DNA from: Porogramme epimiltina | Taxonomy: Eukaryota; Basidiomycota; Agaricomycetes; Polyporales; Polyporaceae | Assembly: GCA_900155495.1 (NCBI GenBank) | Contig: FTLJ01001658.1 | Span: forward strand, 1 to 28,206 | Length of the DNA stretch: 28,206 nt | Direction of reading: 5' to 3' | Part shown: one piece after another, positions 20,058 through 28,206 of the stretch | Layout: each line of letters opens with the position of its first letter | How positions within the stretch are numbered: position 1 is the first letter of the stretch | The notes under the pieces: generated by a model | Told to the model about the DNA's origin: nothing | What the model saw: only the letters and a program-made list of their open reading frames with translations | Database searches by the model: none | Program-made: the position numbers and the translations under genes

Positions 20058-21342
20058 ATGTCGACCCTCCCTCCCTACGTCCCCCGTCCCCCCGTCGCCC
20101 CTCCCGCTCACCACATGAGCCCCATCGTCCCGACACACGACCAGGTATGCTTCTCTGTCTTACATATCCTTCCAATTCTGCTTAGCTTACCCCTTCTATC
20201 TCCTCTTAGGTCCCGGCCCTCTATGTCGTGCGCACCTCGCCTTTCGTGCGCTCTGTCCACGCTCTCACTCCACCCTCTAGATTGTGGTCTACGCCGTAGT
20301 CATATTTGCCTTTTGGAACATCCCGGGTGCGAGGCTCGTCATCACCCCCCTCAAGCTCTTTACAATAGGATGGCACGAGCTTTGTCACATAACCATGGTG
20401 AGTGCCCCGTGTCTTTGCCTTGCGTTTCCGGGTCCCCACACACCTTCTAGGCTGTCCTGACAGGAGGGTCGGTCATCAAAGTTTGTATCGACCCTGACAT
20501 GGGTGGCGCCACGTTCGTTGCTGGCGGGCATCCTCCAAGCATCCTTGCGGCAGGCTACGTGGGCTCGACGCTTTTCGGCGGACTTTTCATCATGGCCGGA
20601 TTCGACACCCTCGTATCCAAGATCATGAGTTTCGTCATTGGGGTAGGGCTTGCCGCACCCCTTGCCCTGGTCCGCAACAAACTGTACGTTCTTTCTGCTC
20701 CTTCCCCCCCGACTTTTCTAACTCTGGCATCGATCCCTCTACCGCCGTCCCTATTATCTGCGCGCTTGTCGGCACTGCGCAACCCACATACCACGCGGCC
20801 ATTGGCGCCTTACACAATGGCGTATAGGACAATTCTCTTGACGGTCGTGTACGAAGGGCTTCTCATTGGATTTTGGTTCATCGATCACGCGTAAGTCACT
20901 CCGTCGGCCAACCAAATTAGCGTCATTTTTCTTACAAGGTGTCATGGGTTGCAGGCAAGCCCTCAGATGGTATTGCTTATTTATAGGAGTCATGAAGTAC
21001 GTTCCTATCTTTTCTTAACTACCGAACTTCAGAGCTAATTACGTTCACGTTCACGCAGCGCCCTTTACGTTGTTTGTACGTATCAGTAACAAGCGTTCTT
21101 TTACTGTCGCTGATTGTACTCCAGGGGATATTGCGGACGACAAGTACTTCCACAAAGCGCACGACTCTGATGCATCTCAATGGGAGATCATGTTTCCTCG
21201 CTGCCCCGCGCACGTCTGGGCCACTCTCTGGATAATATTCGAAGTCGCTGTCACCACTGCCTTCGTCATTATCGGCATTGTCGCATTCAAACTTACACCG
21301 GACGAAATGCGTGCCCAAGCTGCGGAATTCCTCCCCACATAA
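20058..21342 (+). CDS. Peptidase M50B-like multi-pass membrane protein
   Basis: Fungal member of the M50B-like family of predicted intramembrane zinc metallopeptidases; the substrate is unknown. Eight exons (20058-20144, 20210-20227, 20281-20397, 20451-20683, 20828-20890, 20955-20996, 21059-21075, 21125-21342) give 264 residues. A Pro-rich cytosolic start (1-30) is followed by a membrane segment (about 36-56), the HExxH zinc motif as WHELCH (H67-E68-x-x-H71), the conserved block CIDPDMGGATFVAGG, hydrophobic segments around SILAAGYVGSTLFGG and VIGVGLAAPLALV, then TILLTVVYEGLLIGFWF, ALRWYCLFIGVMNALYVV-WDIADDKYFHK, and a final membrane helix (WIIFEVAVTTAFVIIG). Exons 2 and 7 are microexons of 18 and 17 nt. 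For exon 2 the donor GTGCGC at 20228 was preferred because it restores LYVIVVY. Intron 4 (144 nt) is unusually long. The HExxH suggests activity, but none is demonstrated here. Confidence 0.88.
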
Positions 21343-22386
21343 CACCGCCTGCGCAGGCTCCGACCTCCATCTCCACCTCACTCACTGTGTCAATATAGAC
21401 TGTACAAACGCGCTGTATCTGTGCTATCATGTTTGCTTTGTATATTCTCCCCCATTTAGCTCACTTGCTCTAGGTTATTTGCCTGTGCCCCATGCATAGG
21501 TCTCACTCTGCCCGCACCAATCCACCCCCCACCCCCCTGCTCCTTTCGCACACCCCAATGTAGCATCTCCCGTCGCGCTGAGCGTGATAGACTACGAAGC
21601 CCCATCCCACACAACATCACGTCCCACCCAGCATGTTCTCATGTTCACGTACGAACACAGCCACTCGTCTCCCTCAAACCGTAGCGATATCTCCATACCT
21701 CACCATGTTCTCCGTATCCTTGTATGAGTTTACGTCTTGCGGCTTGTCCCACGCGGTATTAACAAACGGATGGATTCCCCCTCGTCTGACCAGCAATTTT
21801 ATGCGTAACACAAGATCATCAAGCAGGCCATCTCGATTTGTTCAGTTTGTTCTCGACGTGTCCTCGCGCCTGCCCTCATACTCCCATGTCCGTTCACGCT
21901 TGATAGACGAAGCACATAATGCTGGAGGTAGAAGATCCTTCGTACTACGTGATGCGGGGAGTGTCCAAACTCCTGAATCTGCTCAGAAACAAACATTATC
22001 GCTTGCGAATGTGTTAGGCATTGGGCTTGCTTGTTTTCCGCTCGTCCCCCTCAACTTCAATGTGGTAGAAGCTCCCAAGTCAACACACTATCGTATACAC
22101 ATAGTGTGGACGCGCGGATACGATGGAACTACACTAGTTGGTGCAGGTTGCCACCAATCAGTGTACGTGCGAGCAGCTCCAGTGACCCCGAGGCCGTCCT
22201 TCATGTTGCAATTGCTGCTGGCCTGGAGCGAGCAGCGTAGAGCGGTACCACCACATGCAGATCCCTTGCCTCCGCTATCTCCTGTCCTGACAGTGGTTGT
22301 CTATGTTGCTACTTCCCTCCGTCGCCCGATAGTTTAACAAAGCTCCCCTCCCACACCCGAACACCGCAGCCCTCGCGGCAAGCTCC
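21343..22386. other. Intergenic stretch with one unexplained open frame
   Basis: This begins with the 3' flank of the M50B gene. A single long open frame at 21633-22337 is listed separately. Base composition is near balanced, without the strong wobble G/C seen in the certain genes. No RNA gene or transposon end was recognised. Confidence 0.5.
21633..22337 (+). CDS. Hypothetical 234-codon open frame (doubtful)
   Basis: One uninterrupted frame starts at ATG 21633 and ends at TAA 22335-22337. No domain, signal peptide, repeated motif or family resemblance is visible, and third codon positions show no clear bias. A frame this long outside a gene is less expected in sequence of this moderate GC than in the GC-rich parts of the window, which is the only argument for it. 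It could be an orphan gene, a long non-coding transcript, or chance. It has no clear introns, unlike nearly every gene around it. Confidence 0.18.
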   Translation: MFSCSRTNTATRLPQTVAISPYLTMFSVSLYEFTSCGLSHAVLTNGWIPPRLTSNFMRNTRSSSRPSRFVQFVLDVSSRLPSYSHVRSRLIDEAHNAGGRRSFVLRDAGSVQTPESAQKQTLSLANVLGIGLACFPLVPLNFNVVEAPKSTHYRIHIVWTRGYDGTTLVGAGCHQSVYVRAAPVTPRPSFMLQLLLAWSEQRRAVPPHADPLPPLSPVLTVVVYVATSLRRPIV

Positions 22387-23184
22387 TCAACATTTCCTTC
22401 CCCTCCGGGCGGTCGGTTTGAGATATCCTGTGGTTCCCAGACACCAGTGGTCCAACTCGGGCGAGTCCGCTGGGCCCTTCTTCAGATTTGAAGTCTTGCT
22501 CGATGTTTTATGCGGGACTGTCTTCGTGACCGGAACTGAAGCCGTCAGACCTCTGCTTAGCTTCAAAACGTGAGGTGGCTAACCTGTAGATCCTCCGGCG
22601 TCTGTGGGACCATGGTGAACGTCACTGATCCTTAGCGTTCACATTTTGCTCTTGAGTTTGCCTCAGTAGCTCGGAATCCCTGCCGCACAGTTTCGTTCAG
22701 GATGTCCTCTCCCGGTTCTATACGGTTGCGAGCTCGTGAGTCTTCCGAGGATTGCTTATGATCCTTACGTGGCGACGGGTGCGTTACCTGCGATTGACTC
22801 GTCTTGAGACTTAGACCTCTCCGCGGAAGAAGGATTGCAAAAGTTTGCAGCCACCGTGAATGAAGTGAAGGAACACAGTGCTGCAACAGTCGACGGTACG
22901 TCGTTGTGACTGTATATGATGTTGGAGAAAACATCTGAAAACTATTGGATGAGTAGTGTGTTATAGTTGTAGCTGTTGGAAAAGTTGGGGTGGTTGGTTT
23001 ACCGCATACGACGAAAGTGTGATGCTGTTTGACGTAACTCTCCGTGAGGATCCTGAAGCATCTCAAAGAGCCTAAAGGTTAGCAACGATGTGCGCACGTT
23101 ACTATTGGTGCACGCTTGAGCGGCCCCATGAGATCCGCCAGTGGTCTTTTTGAAGTCAGCGCATAGTTTACATTCAACGGGCAT
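22387..23184 (-). CDS. Tentative small spliced orphan gene
   Basis: Not recognised. A chain of compatible splice phases on the minus strand links 23184-23172, 23071-23003, 22934-22788, 22741-22643, optionally 22601-22584 (18 nt), and 22535-22387, ending in TGA; the product would be about 158 or 164 residues. The best pieces are the 49-codon segment around HNDVPSTVAALCSFTSF, the segment RIEPGEDILNETVRQGF, and a Lys-rich end with PTARRGRKC. Introns would be 100, 68, 46 and either 107 nt or 41 plus 48 nt, similar in style to the certain genes. The product would be polar and cysteine-containing, without a signal peptide or obvious membrane helix. The start (ATG at 23184) is the weakest part. Wobble bias is slight, so this may be chance. 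Confidence 0.25.
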
Positions 23185-23565
23185 TGCATGGCGATAGACA
23201 GGCGTCTACAACTGAAGTACCCTCTATATACTCCATCTTCGTTCCCTCTCTCTAATAATCCGGACGAGATATCACGGTCGGTGCCTGAAAAAGCACAAAA
23301 CAGCGACGTCCATGCCCACAACGCAAAGGCACATGATTAAGGGCGACAGAAGAGAAGCGGAGAGCAGATAGAGCGCGAAAAATCCAGTGGCCATATGATC
23401 ACAGGTTTAAAGGTGGTGTAAAGCATCCGAGTCGTAATTGGTGTTGGGCAGGGGAGGCATAATCGTGCAGGTTCGTGACGGTATTCCAATATTATTCAAG
23501 AGCGGTGGTGGGAGACATGGCGAGAGAAGACAGCGGTGGTCAGACAGGGACGCGGGCGCAATGGG
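23185..23565. other. Intergenic region before FIS1 3' end
   Basis: 381 nt with no recognisable gene; it includes the 3' flank of FIS1. Nothing else of note. Confidence 0.5.
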
Positions 23566-24346
23566 TCATTTGCGGGATGCTCGCCGTATGATGGACGCGA
23601 GGGCGAGCGTGCCGACCGCTGCCAGCCCGCCGACGATTGCCATGCCGATGTAACCGTCTACATAGTATTGCATCAGTGAGAAGTCGCAGTGAGGGGCCTA
23701 GTGTGGGGATTGTGGGGAAGGGTTCATGGTACGGCACGTACCTCGTGTTACGCGTTTGTCGATGAGCGATGCGAGGCTTTGTGCCTGAAGATTCGTGGGC
23801 TCCTTCTCTAGCAACAGAGCTACGCAGGTAAGATGATGCGGGAAGAGAGTGGCAAATACAAAGGGTAGTGTGAGACGCCAGCCACAACGGCAACGGTGGG
23901 AGACGTACCGTTAAACCGCTGTGCGTCCTCATAGTTGCCCATCTTGTAGTAGCCAAGAGCGAGGTAGTACAAGCATTCTCTACGCCTTGCCGCCTCTGCC
24001 CGGTAGATTTCTGTATACAGTGGCGCGTTCGAGTTTCGGCGGTTGCTGCATGGATGTATGGTAGGGATAATTAGACGCACCCTGCAGTAACCTGACACCC
24101 TCCACTTGGTGCTCCCTCAGCGGGCTCTTGACGAGGCCCCACGCGTAGTTGAATTTCGTTTGGACAGTGACATGTGACTGAGCGAGCTCCTTCTGATACT
24201 GGAGTCGCAGAACCTGGGGACACGAATGGACAGGTGAGGGATCCGCGCACGGTGTTAACTCAGAGTTTGCGAAGGACACATACCTCGAGCTCGTCGTAGG
24301 TCAACGCTTCCTCGGCATCCGCGGCATAGGGAAGTTCTGTCGGCAT
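23566..24346 (-). CDS. FIS1: Mitochondrial fission 1 protein
   Basis: Fis1 is a tail-anchored protein of the mitochondrial (and peroxisomal) outer membrane that recruits the fission machinery. Exons on the minus strand (24346-24284, 24213-24081, 24010-23909, 23819-23742, 23657-23566) give 155 residues, the same as yeast Fis1. The N-terminal arm [15 protein letters not shown] precedes a TPR-like helical bundle with [30 protein letters not shown] and the segment [15 protein letters not shown] single C-terminal membrane segment ([19 protein letters not shown]) is followed by the basic tail RRASRK, the usual targeting arrangement. Introns (70, 70, 89 and 84 nt) are a little longer than elsewhere in the window. 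Divergent from COX23. Confidence 0.95.
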
Positions 24347-24606
24347 GTCTAAGGTTCTTTGTGGTGGCGACGAGGGGAGAAAGGGCGGGAGGGTCTAGGA
24401 GTGCAGCGGGAGCGTAGACGAAGGAGCTGGGCACGTCTGAACGACTGGGATCGGCACGGAACGCGGCAGCCGGGAGCGCCCAGGCCTGACGTCGGTGTTG
24501 GCGGCGCCAAACGCCCCACACTCAGCTTTCTTGCTTTCTGCCCCTCTGCTTCTAGCTCAGACTAGTCTTACTTTGGTCGCACCTGCTGCGAGCCACACGG
24601 GCAACG
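24347..24606. promoter_or_regulatory. Bidirectional promoter FIS1/COX23
   Basis: Only 260 nt separate the start codons of two nuclear genes for mitochondrial proteins, so the promoters must overlap or share elements. No TATA-like sequence is seen on either strand. Confidence 0.55.
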
Positions 24607-25109
24607 ATGGTCTCGCGGACGACCGATGCGGGGATTGACAAGTCCACGGCCGCGCCTCTGCCCGACCCTCTGGCGAACGCAACGCCCGAGCCGTACATGA
24701 AGCACTTCAAAGTACGTCCTTCCGCCGGTCTTCTACGAGGGGAGACATGCGTGCGCCACGTTGCGTCGGAGCGCATGCACTGACACGGATGCTGCTATCA
24801 GAACAAGCCGGTGTCCAAATTTGCTGAGTGCGTACACCGTGACCTGCCACCTGGATGCGCCGTGCTCACCCCTTCACGCACCCGCACAGCCCGTGTGCAG
24901 AGGCGTCGAAGGCGTCAATGGACTGCATGAACCATAATGATTACGACCGAGACAAGTGCTTGGACTACTTCCAAGCATACAGAGACTGCAAGAAAGCCTG
25001 GGTAAGTCGCCTGCCCGGTATTCCAGACCCGTGGCTGCTTGTGGCTGAGACGGTATTCAAGATGGAGCAGCGCAAGGCCGACCGTCGCGCCGGCAAAGAC
25101 GTGAGCTAG
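24607..25109 (+). CDS. COX23: Cox23-like twin CX9C mitochondrial protein
   Basis: Cox23-type proteins reside in the intermembrane space, are oxidised by Mia40, and support cytochrome c oxidase assembly. Exons 24607-24711, 24802-24827, 24890-25001 and 25062-25109 give 96 residues. The CHCH fold is explicit: C46-x9-C56 and C67-x9-C77, within DPCAEASKASMDC and KCLDYFQAYRDCKKAW. The context DPC..., NHNDYDRDKC and YRDCKKxW matches Cox23 rather than Cox17 or Cox19. Exon 2 is only 26 nt. The last intron (25002-25061, GTAAGT donor) is exactly 60 nt and stop-free, so retaining it would add 20 residues; splicing was preferred because KKAW then joins MEQRKADRRAGK, a typical basic tail. Confidence 0.9.
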
Positions 25110-26985
25110 GCCAGCTCGGACATGTGGCCCTGCACGCACACCCCACACCCAGCTTGGATTCTCCTCCCACCCCCTCTCCATGCTTCCGCCCTTCGGGCCC
25201 CGAGCAGCAGAGCACGTATATAGGCAGATTGCGCGTATCCGCAGAACGCACCATTTTTTCTCGCTTCGCGCTCTCACGTCGCACCCGATGTGCGGTACGT
25301 TGGGTTCGCGCTGTGTCTACAAATTCGCTGCTTTTCCCAACGCTGGACGGACGGCGCGTCGCGCCATACATACTAGGGCTATCGTCGACACCGCCCTTCG
25401 CGCAGCATGGCCCCGTGGTCTGCTCGTTCTCTTCCTGTGGACGCTCACAGAACCCCGGGAGCAGCCGAGCTCCGTTTAACTTCCACCCGGGTGCACAATT
25501 GCTGGGGAGCGGACGTAAAGCGTAGTGCTGCGAGGCCCTCTCGGGACTCGCCCCACGGGCGTTCTTCCAGTCGTCGCTGACTTCGTGGGTGCCCATGTGT
25601 GACCGGGACGCCGCAGGCTCCGTGGGATAGGAGTCGACGACTCCGCCTCTTAACCTTCCCGCGATGCTTTTACGGAAAGGTGGCGCGGCCGGGCAACGCG
25701 CTGCCGAGAGTGGTTTGGTGCGCTCGACGGGAGCCGTGGTCCCGCTCGAACGCCGGAGGAGTCGAGTACGCCTTCCTATCTCGACCAGCCACCGCGGCAC
25801 ACCGGTGCCTTAATCCGAGAACTCAAACTCGGGCGCGGATGCGCTCCGACGCCTTCCGCGCGGATCCACGTGGGCTCCTTCCAAGCGTATGCCTCGCCAG
25901 CCTCCGCGCCCTCTTGGACGACTTGTGATTGCGACATGTCAAGGCTCGCGCTCCCATGGCCATAGCCCACAGGTCCAGATCCCGCCAACTCCGCACGCGT
26001 TCTCCCGGCACCGGGCGTCGGCGGGAGAAGCGTTCGCTCTGCAAGCATCTTATGGCCGCACGGTTGCTGGCCCCCCCTACTGGCCCCGGAGGTGGTACGA
26101 AGCTGGGCGCGGCCAATCGCGCGGCCTGCGCGCGCAAGGCCGGACCCGGCCTTCCCAGAATCTTCGAAAGCGATGAATGAATTTTAATGGGTGCACTTGC
26201 GCCGATGGTCGTCCGCAGACCCGCGTTCCCTCAGAACCTTCTCGGGGGAGGTAATTTTATGGGCTTGCGAACACTAGCGCTGAGGACTGGGAGGCTGGGC
26301 CATGGACAGCATCCGACCAGTGATGCTGGGCAGCGTCTTCCGACCGCCGCGAACGGCGGCCTCTTCTCTCGGGCCCAGGCGATCGGGCTGGCGCCGGCCG
26401 TAACCCCATCGCCCTTCTGCACTTGTGTACGTACCAGGAAACACGGAGAAGGGCTTTCATGAGTGGTCGATGGCGCTCGGAGGCCCGATCCATGGAGCGC
26501 GGGCCCGCCCCTAGACGGGCTCTCCGAAACGTCCGCTCAAATGGAGTTTTGGCGTCCCGAAGGCGGATCTGAGGTCCGGAACTAGGAACGAGATCACCTC
26601 GCTAAAGTACAAGCGAGGCGGCGGGGTCCGAGAGGAACTGACGGCTCGCCTGGCGGCGGTGTGGCCGACGCGGTGGTTAATTCCTGCGACGCGAGGAATG
26701 AAGGGGAGTCGCCGGAGAGGCAAGCCTTGGGAGAGGGGCGCCATGCGGGTCTACGAGCCGCCGCATGTGTTTAATGCGCGCCGATTGGGTCGGTAGGTTA
26801 CGCCACAGAGGCTACAAGCTCCCGGCGGGCAAGGAGCCTGCCGAGGACCAGGGGAAGACACCGGGAGGGGGCGACGTGGTTGACGCGCCAGACGGCGTCC
26901 TGCTGCAGCTGGCCACGGAAGACACCCCAGGACGCCGTGTTGCGGCCTGCTGTCCGACAATGGCGGCGGGCCTGCCCCCCTGTCT

Positions 26986-27005
26986 CTCGTCTCGTCTCGT
27001 CTCGT
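26986..27005. repeat. (CTCGT)4 microsatellite
   Basis: Four perfect CTCGT units with a partial unit in front, in non-coding DNA. Confidence 0.9.
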
Positions 27006-27323
27006 GTCATGGTGGAGCAGGCGTTTCGCTGGGTCCCGAGTTCTGGATTCTGATCACTAATGAATGAGAGCCAGCATTAATGCATGGGCGCCGGGCTTCT
27101 TTCGCGGGGCGAACCACACGGCTACGTCCGCTTCCTCCGACCGGCGCACATGCGGCATGCCTCCGAATGTAGGCAAAGCACCGGGCACGGACAAGGGAGA
27201 GGCTCAAACCTTCGACGGACTGACCGACTGCGACTGGCACGCTCACTCGGAGGAAGAGAGGATGATGAGGAAAGTCCGGAAGATGCTTGTGATAGAACTA
27301 CTACAATATATACAAATCGTGTG

Positions 27324-27349
27324 GGCGCGGGCGCGTTGGGGCCCGCGCC
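27324..27349. repeat. GC-rich hairpin
   Basis: GGCGCGGGC (27324-27332) and GCCCGCGCC (27341-27349) form a perfect 9-bp stem with an 8-nt loop. It is about 440 nt downstream of the amidase stop on that gene's strand. No function is assigned. Confidence 0.75.
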
Positions 27350-27786
27350 GCCTTAAGTGATTAATCGTACCGTACGCTAGCTTTGTTAATCGATGGCTAC
27401 AACAACGGAGGGGAGAGGGGAGGAGCGAGCACAGGAGTCCGGGGGAACCACGACCGCCACAGCACAATAATCTTACACGCCCGGGAATGGGGAGGACCGC
27501 CACCGACCGCAGCACGCACCGACCATGAGGCACGCGCCCCACTCCAGGCGGGGCGTGGAGGAGGAGAGCAGAGGGGGACCGGAGCGACGGACGGACGGTA
27601 ACGCAACGGCAGACCGGGCAGGGTTAGGCGAGGCGCGCGAGGGCGGCAGCGCTGCGCCGCCCCCAACGGCCACTCCAACGCCAACGGTGACGCGCCGACG
27701 AGCCCGCCCCGCGCCCCGGTCGCCGACCGACGCCGCGGGCTCCCTGAAGGCCCCAGGGGCCCAGGGACCCAGGGCGCCGCCTCCGC

Positions 27787-28153
27787 CTACTTGCCCTGGC
27801 CGGCCCACGAGAGCGGCTGGCCGACGTCGCGGGGGCCGAGCGCGGCGTCGACGACCTTCATCATCTCGACGACCTTCTCCTCCTCCCAGCGGCGGCCGAC
27901 GACCTGCACGCCGACGGGGATGCCCGCCATCTTGTCCGCGTCGTAGAAGCCGCCGGGCGCGTCGGGCGTGCCGTACAGCAGGCGCTCGACGAGCGGCGAG
28001 CCGTGGCCGCGCCCGACGCGCGGGTCGCTCCACTCGGCGCGCAGCCGGTCGAGCGTCGGGTGCACGCGCGTGACGGGCAGCGTGCCGACGGGCGAGTCGA
28101 CGACGTTGTAGAGGAGGTCGATCGCCGCGATCGCGGCGAGGTATTGGCAGGAC
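27787..28153 (-). CDS. Amidase signature enzyme, C-terminal exon (partial)
   Basis: This is the last exon of an amidase of the fungal acetamidase/general amidase type, which hydrolyses carboxamides to acid plus ammonia. The exon starts after an acceptor preceded by a C/T-rich intron end (CCGCCAG, 28154-28160) and runs to TAG at 27787-27789, giving about 121 codons. Visible family features are YLAAIAAIDLLYNVVDSP, the segment VGTLPVTRVHPTLD, then FYDADKMAGIPVGVQVVGR and the helical end EEEKVVEMMKVVDAAL. The catalytic Ser-Ser-Lys region lies in upstream exons beyond the right edge and cannot be judged. Codon use is extremely G/C-rich at wobble positions, more so than in the other genes here. Confidence 0.85.
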
Positions 28154-28206
28154 CTGGCGGAGGGAAGGTGGCGGGGGTGACGGAGACGGGGGGTGGAGGC
28201 CAAGGC

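Larger units (their letters stand above)
25110..27786. other. Gene-poor GC-rich stretch
   Basis: This 2.7 kb begins with the COX23 3' flank and ends at the amidase stop. Overlapping frames on both strands (for example 25800-25057 minus) are Arg/Pro/Gly/Ala-rich, lack family resemblance, and I take them as chance. It contains a CTCGT repeat (26986-27005), the hairpin CCGCCG-CGAA-CGGCGG (26344-26359) and a strong GC hairpin (27324-27349). I see no transposase, reverse transcriptase or terminal repeats. Confidence 0.5.

Noticed and set aside
25057..25800. 247-codon frame on the minus strand
   Set aside because: It overlaps the COX23 last exon, has no family resemblance and biased composition.
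1..28206. tRNA, 5S or other rRNA genes and CRISPR arrays
   Set aside because: I scanned for T-loop-like GGTTCRANYCC strings and for regularly spaced repeats on both strands and found no convincing candidate; a covariance-model search would be decisive.

Overview
This window looks like nuclear DNA of a filamentous basidiomycete, probably an Agaricomycete. The basis is very dense, short introns (mostly 49-70 nt) with GTRNGY-like donors, GC-rich coding sequence, and purely eukaryotic/fungal gene families (LIM-RhoGAP Lrg1, F-BAR/DEP/RhoGAP Rgd2, vacuolar carboxypeptidase S, H2A ending in SQEV). No prokaryotic, viral or obvious transposon gene was seen. The class assignment is inference; the eukaryotic nature and splicing are read directly.

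Layout, left to right. 1-1366 is GC-rich with no gene I can support. RPP2 (60S stalk protein P2, minus) and RPS15 (uS19, plus) diverge from one 438-nt promoter. LRG1, a 12-exon LIM-RhoGAP (minus), fills 3802-8937 and ends tail-to-tail with RPS15. CPS1, a 10-exon vacuolar M20 carboxypeptidase (minus), lies upstream of it and diverges from MRPL44 (mL44, plus). RGD2, an 11-exon F-BAR/DEP/RhoGAP (plus), follows, and one base is out of frame in its C-terminal tail. Histone H2A (minus) is convergent with RGD2 and divergent from an M50B-like membrane metallopeptidase (plus). A poorly resolved stretch (21.3-23.5 kb) may hold a small spliced orphan gene. FIS1 (minus) and COX23 (plus) form a tight divergent mitochondrial pair. 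A 2.7-kb gene-poor GC-rich stretch follows, and the last exon of an amidase (minus) runs off the right edge.

The genes are mostly housekeeping: cytosolic and mitochondrial translation (RPP2, RPS15, MRPL44), Rho GTPase control of polarity and cell wall (LRG1, RGD2), vacuolar proteolysis (CPS1), chromatin (H2A), and mitochondrial fission and respiratory assembly (FIS1, COX23). They do not form a pathway cluster, but divergent pairing of related functions recurs. Gene structures were built by hand from splice signals, reading-frame continuity and remembered family consensus; no alignment or transcript was available.

I found no convincing new multi-gene system. The observations most worth checking are the extreme microexons (9 nt in RPS15; 17-18 nt in H2A and the M50B gene), the nested perfect palindrome in the ribosomal-protein bidirectional promoter, the frameshift with repeated F/E/P motifs in the RGD2 tail, the apparent lack of an arginine finger in the RGD2 GAP domain, and the possible orphan gene at 22.4-23.2 kb.
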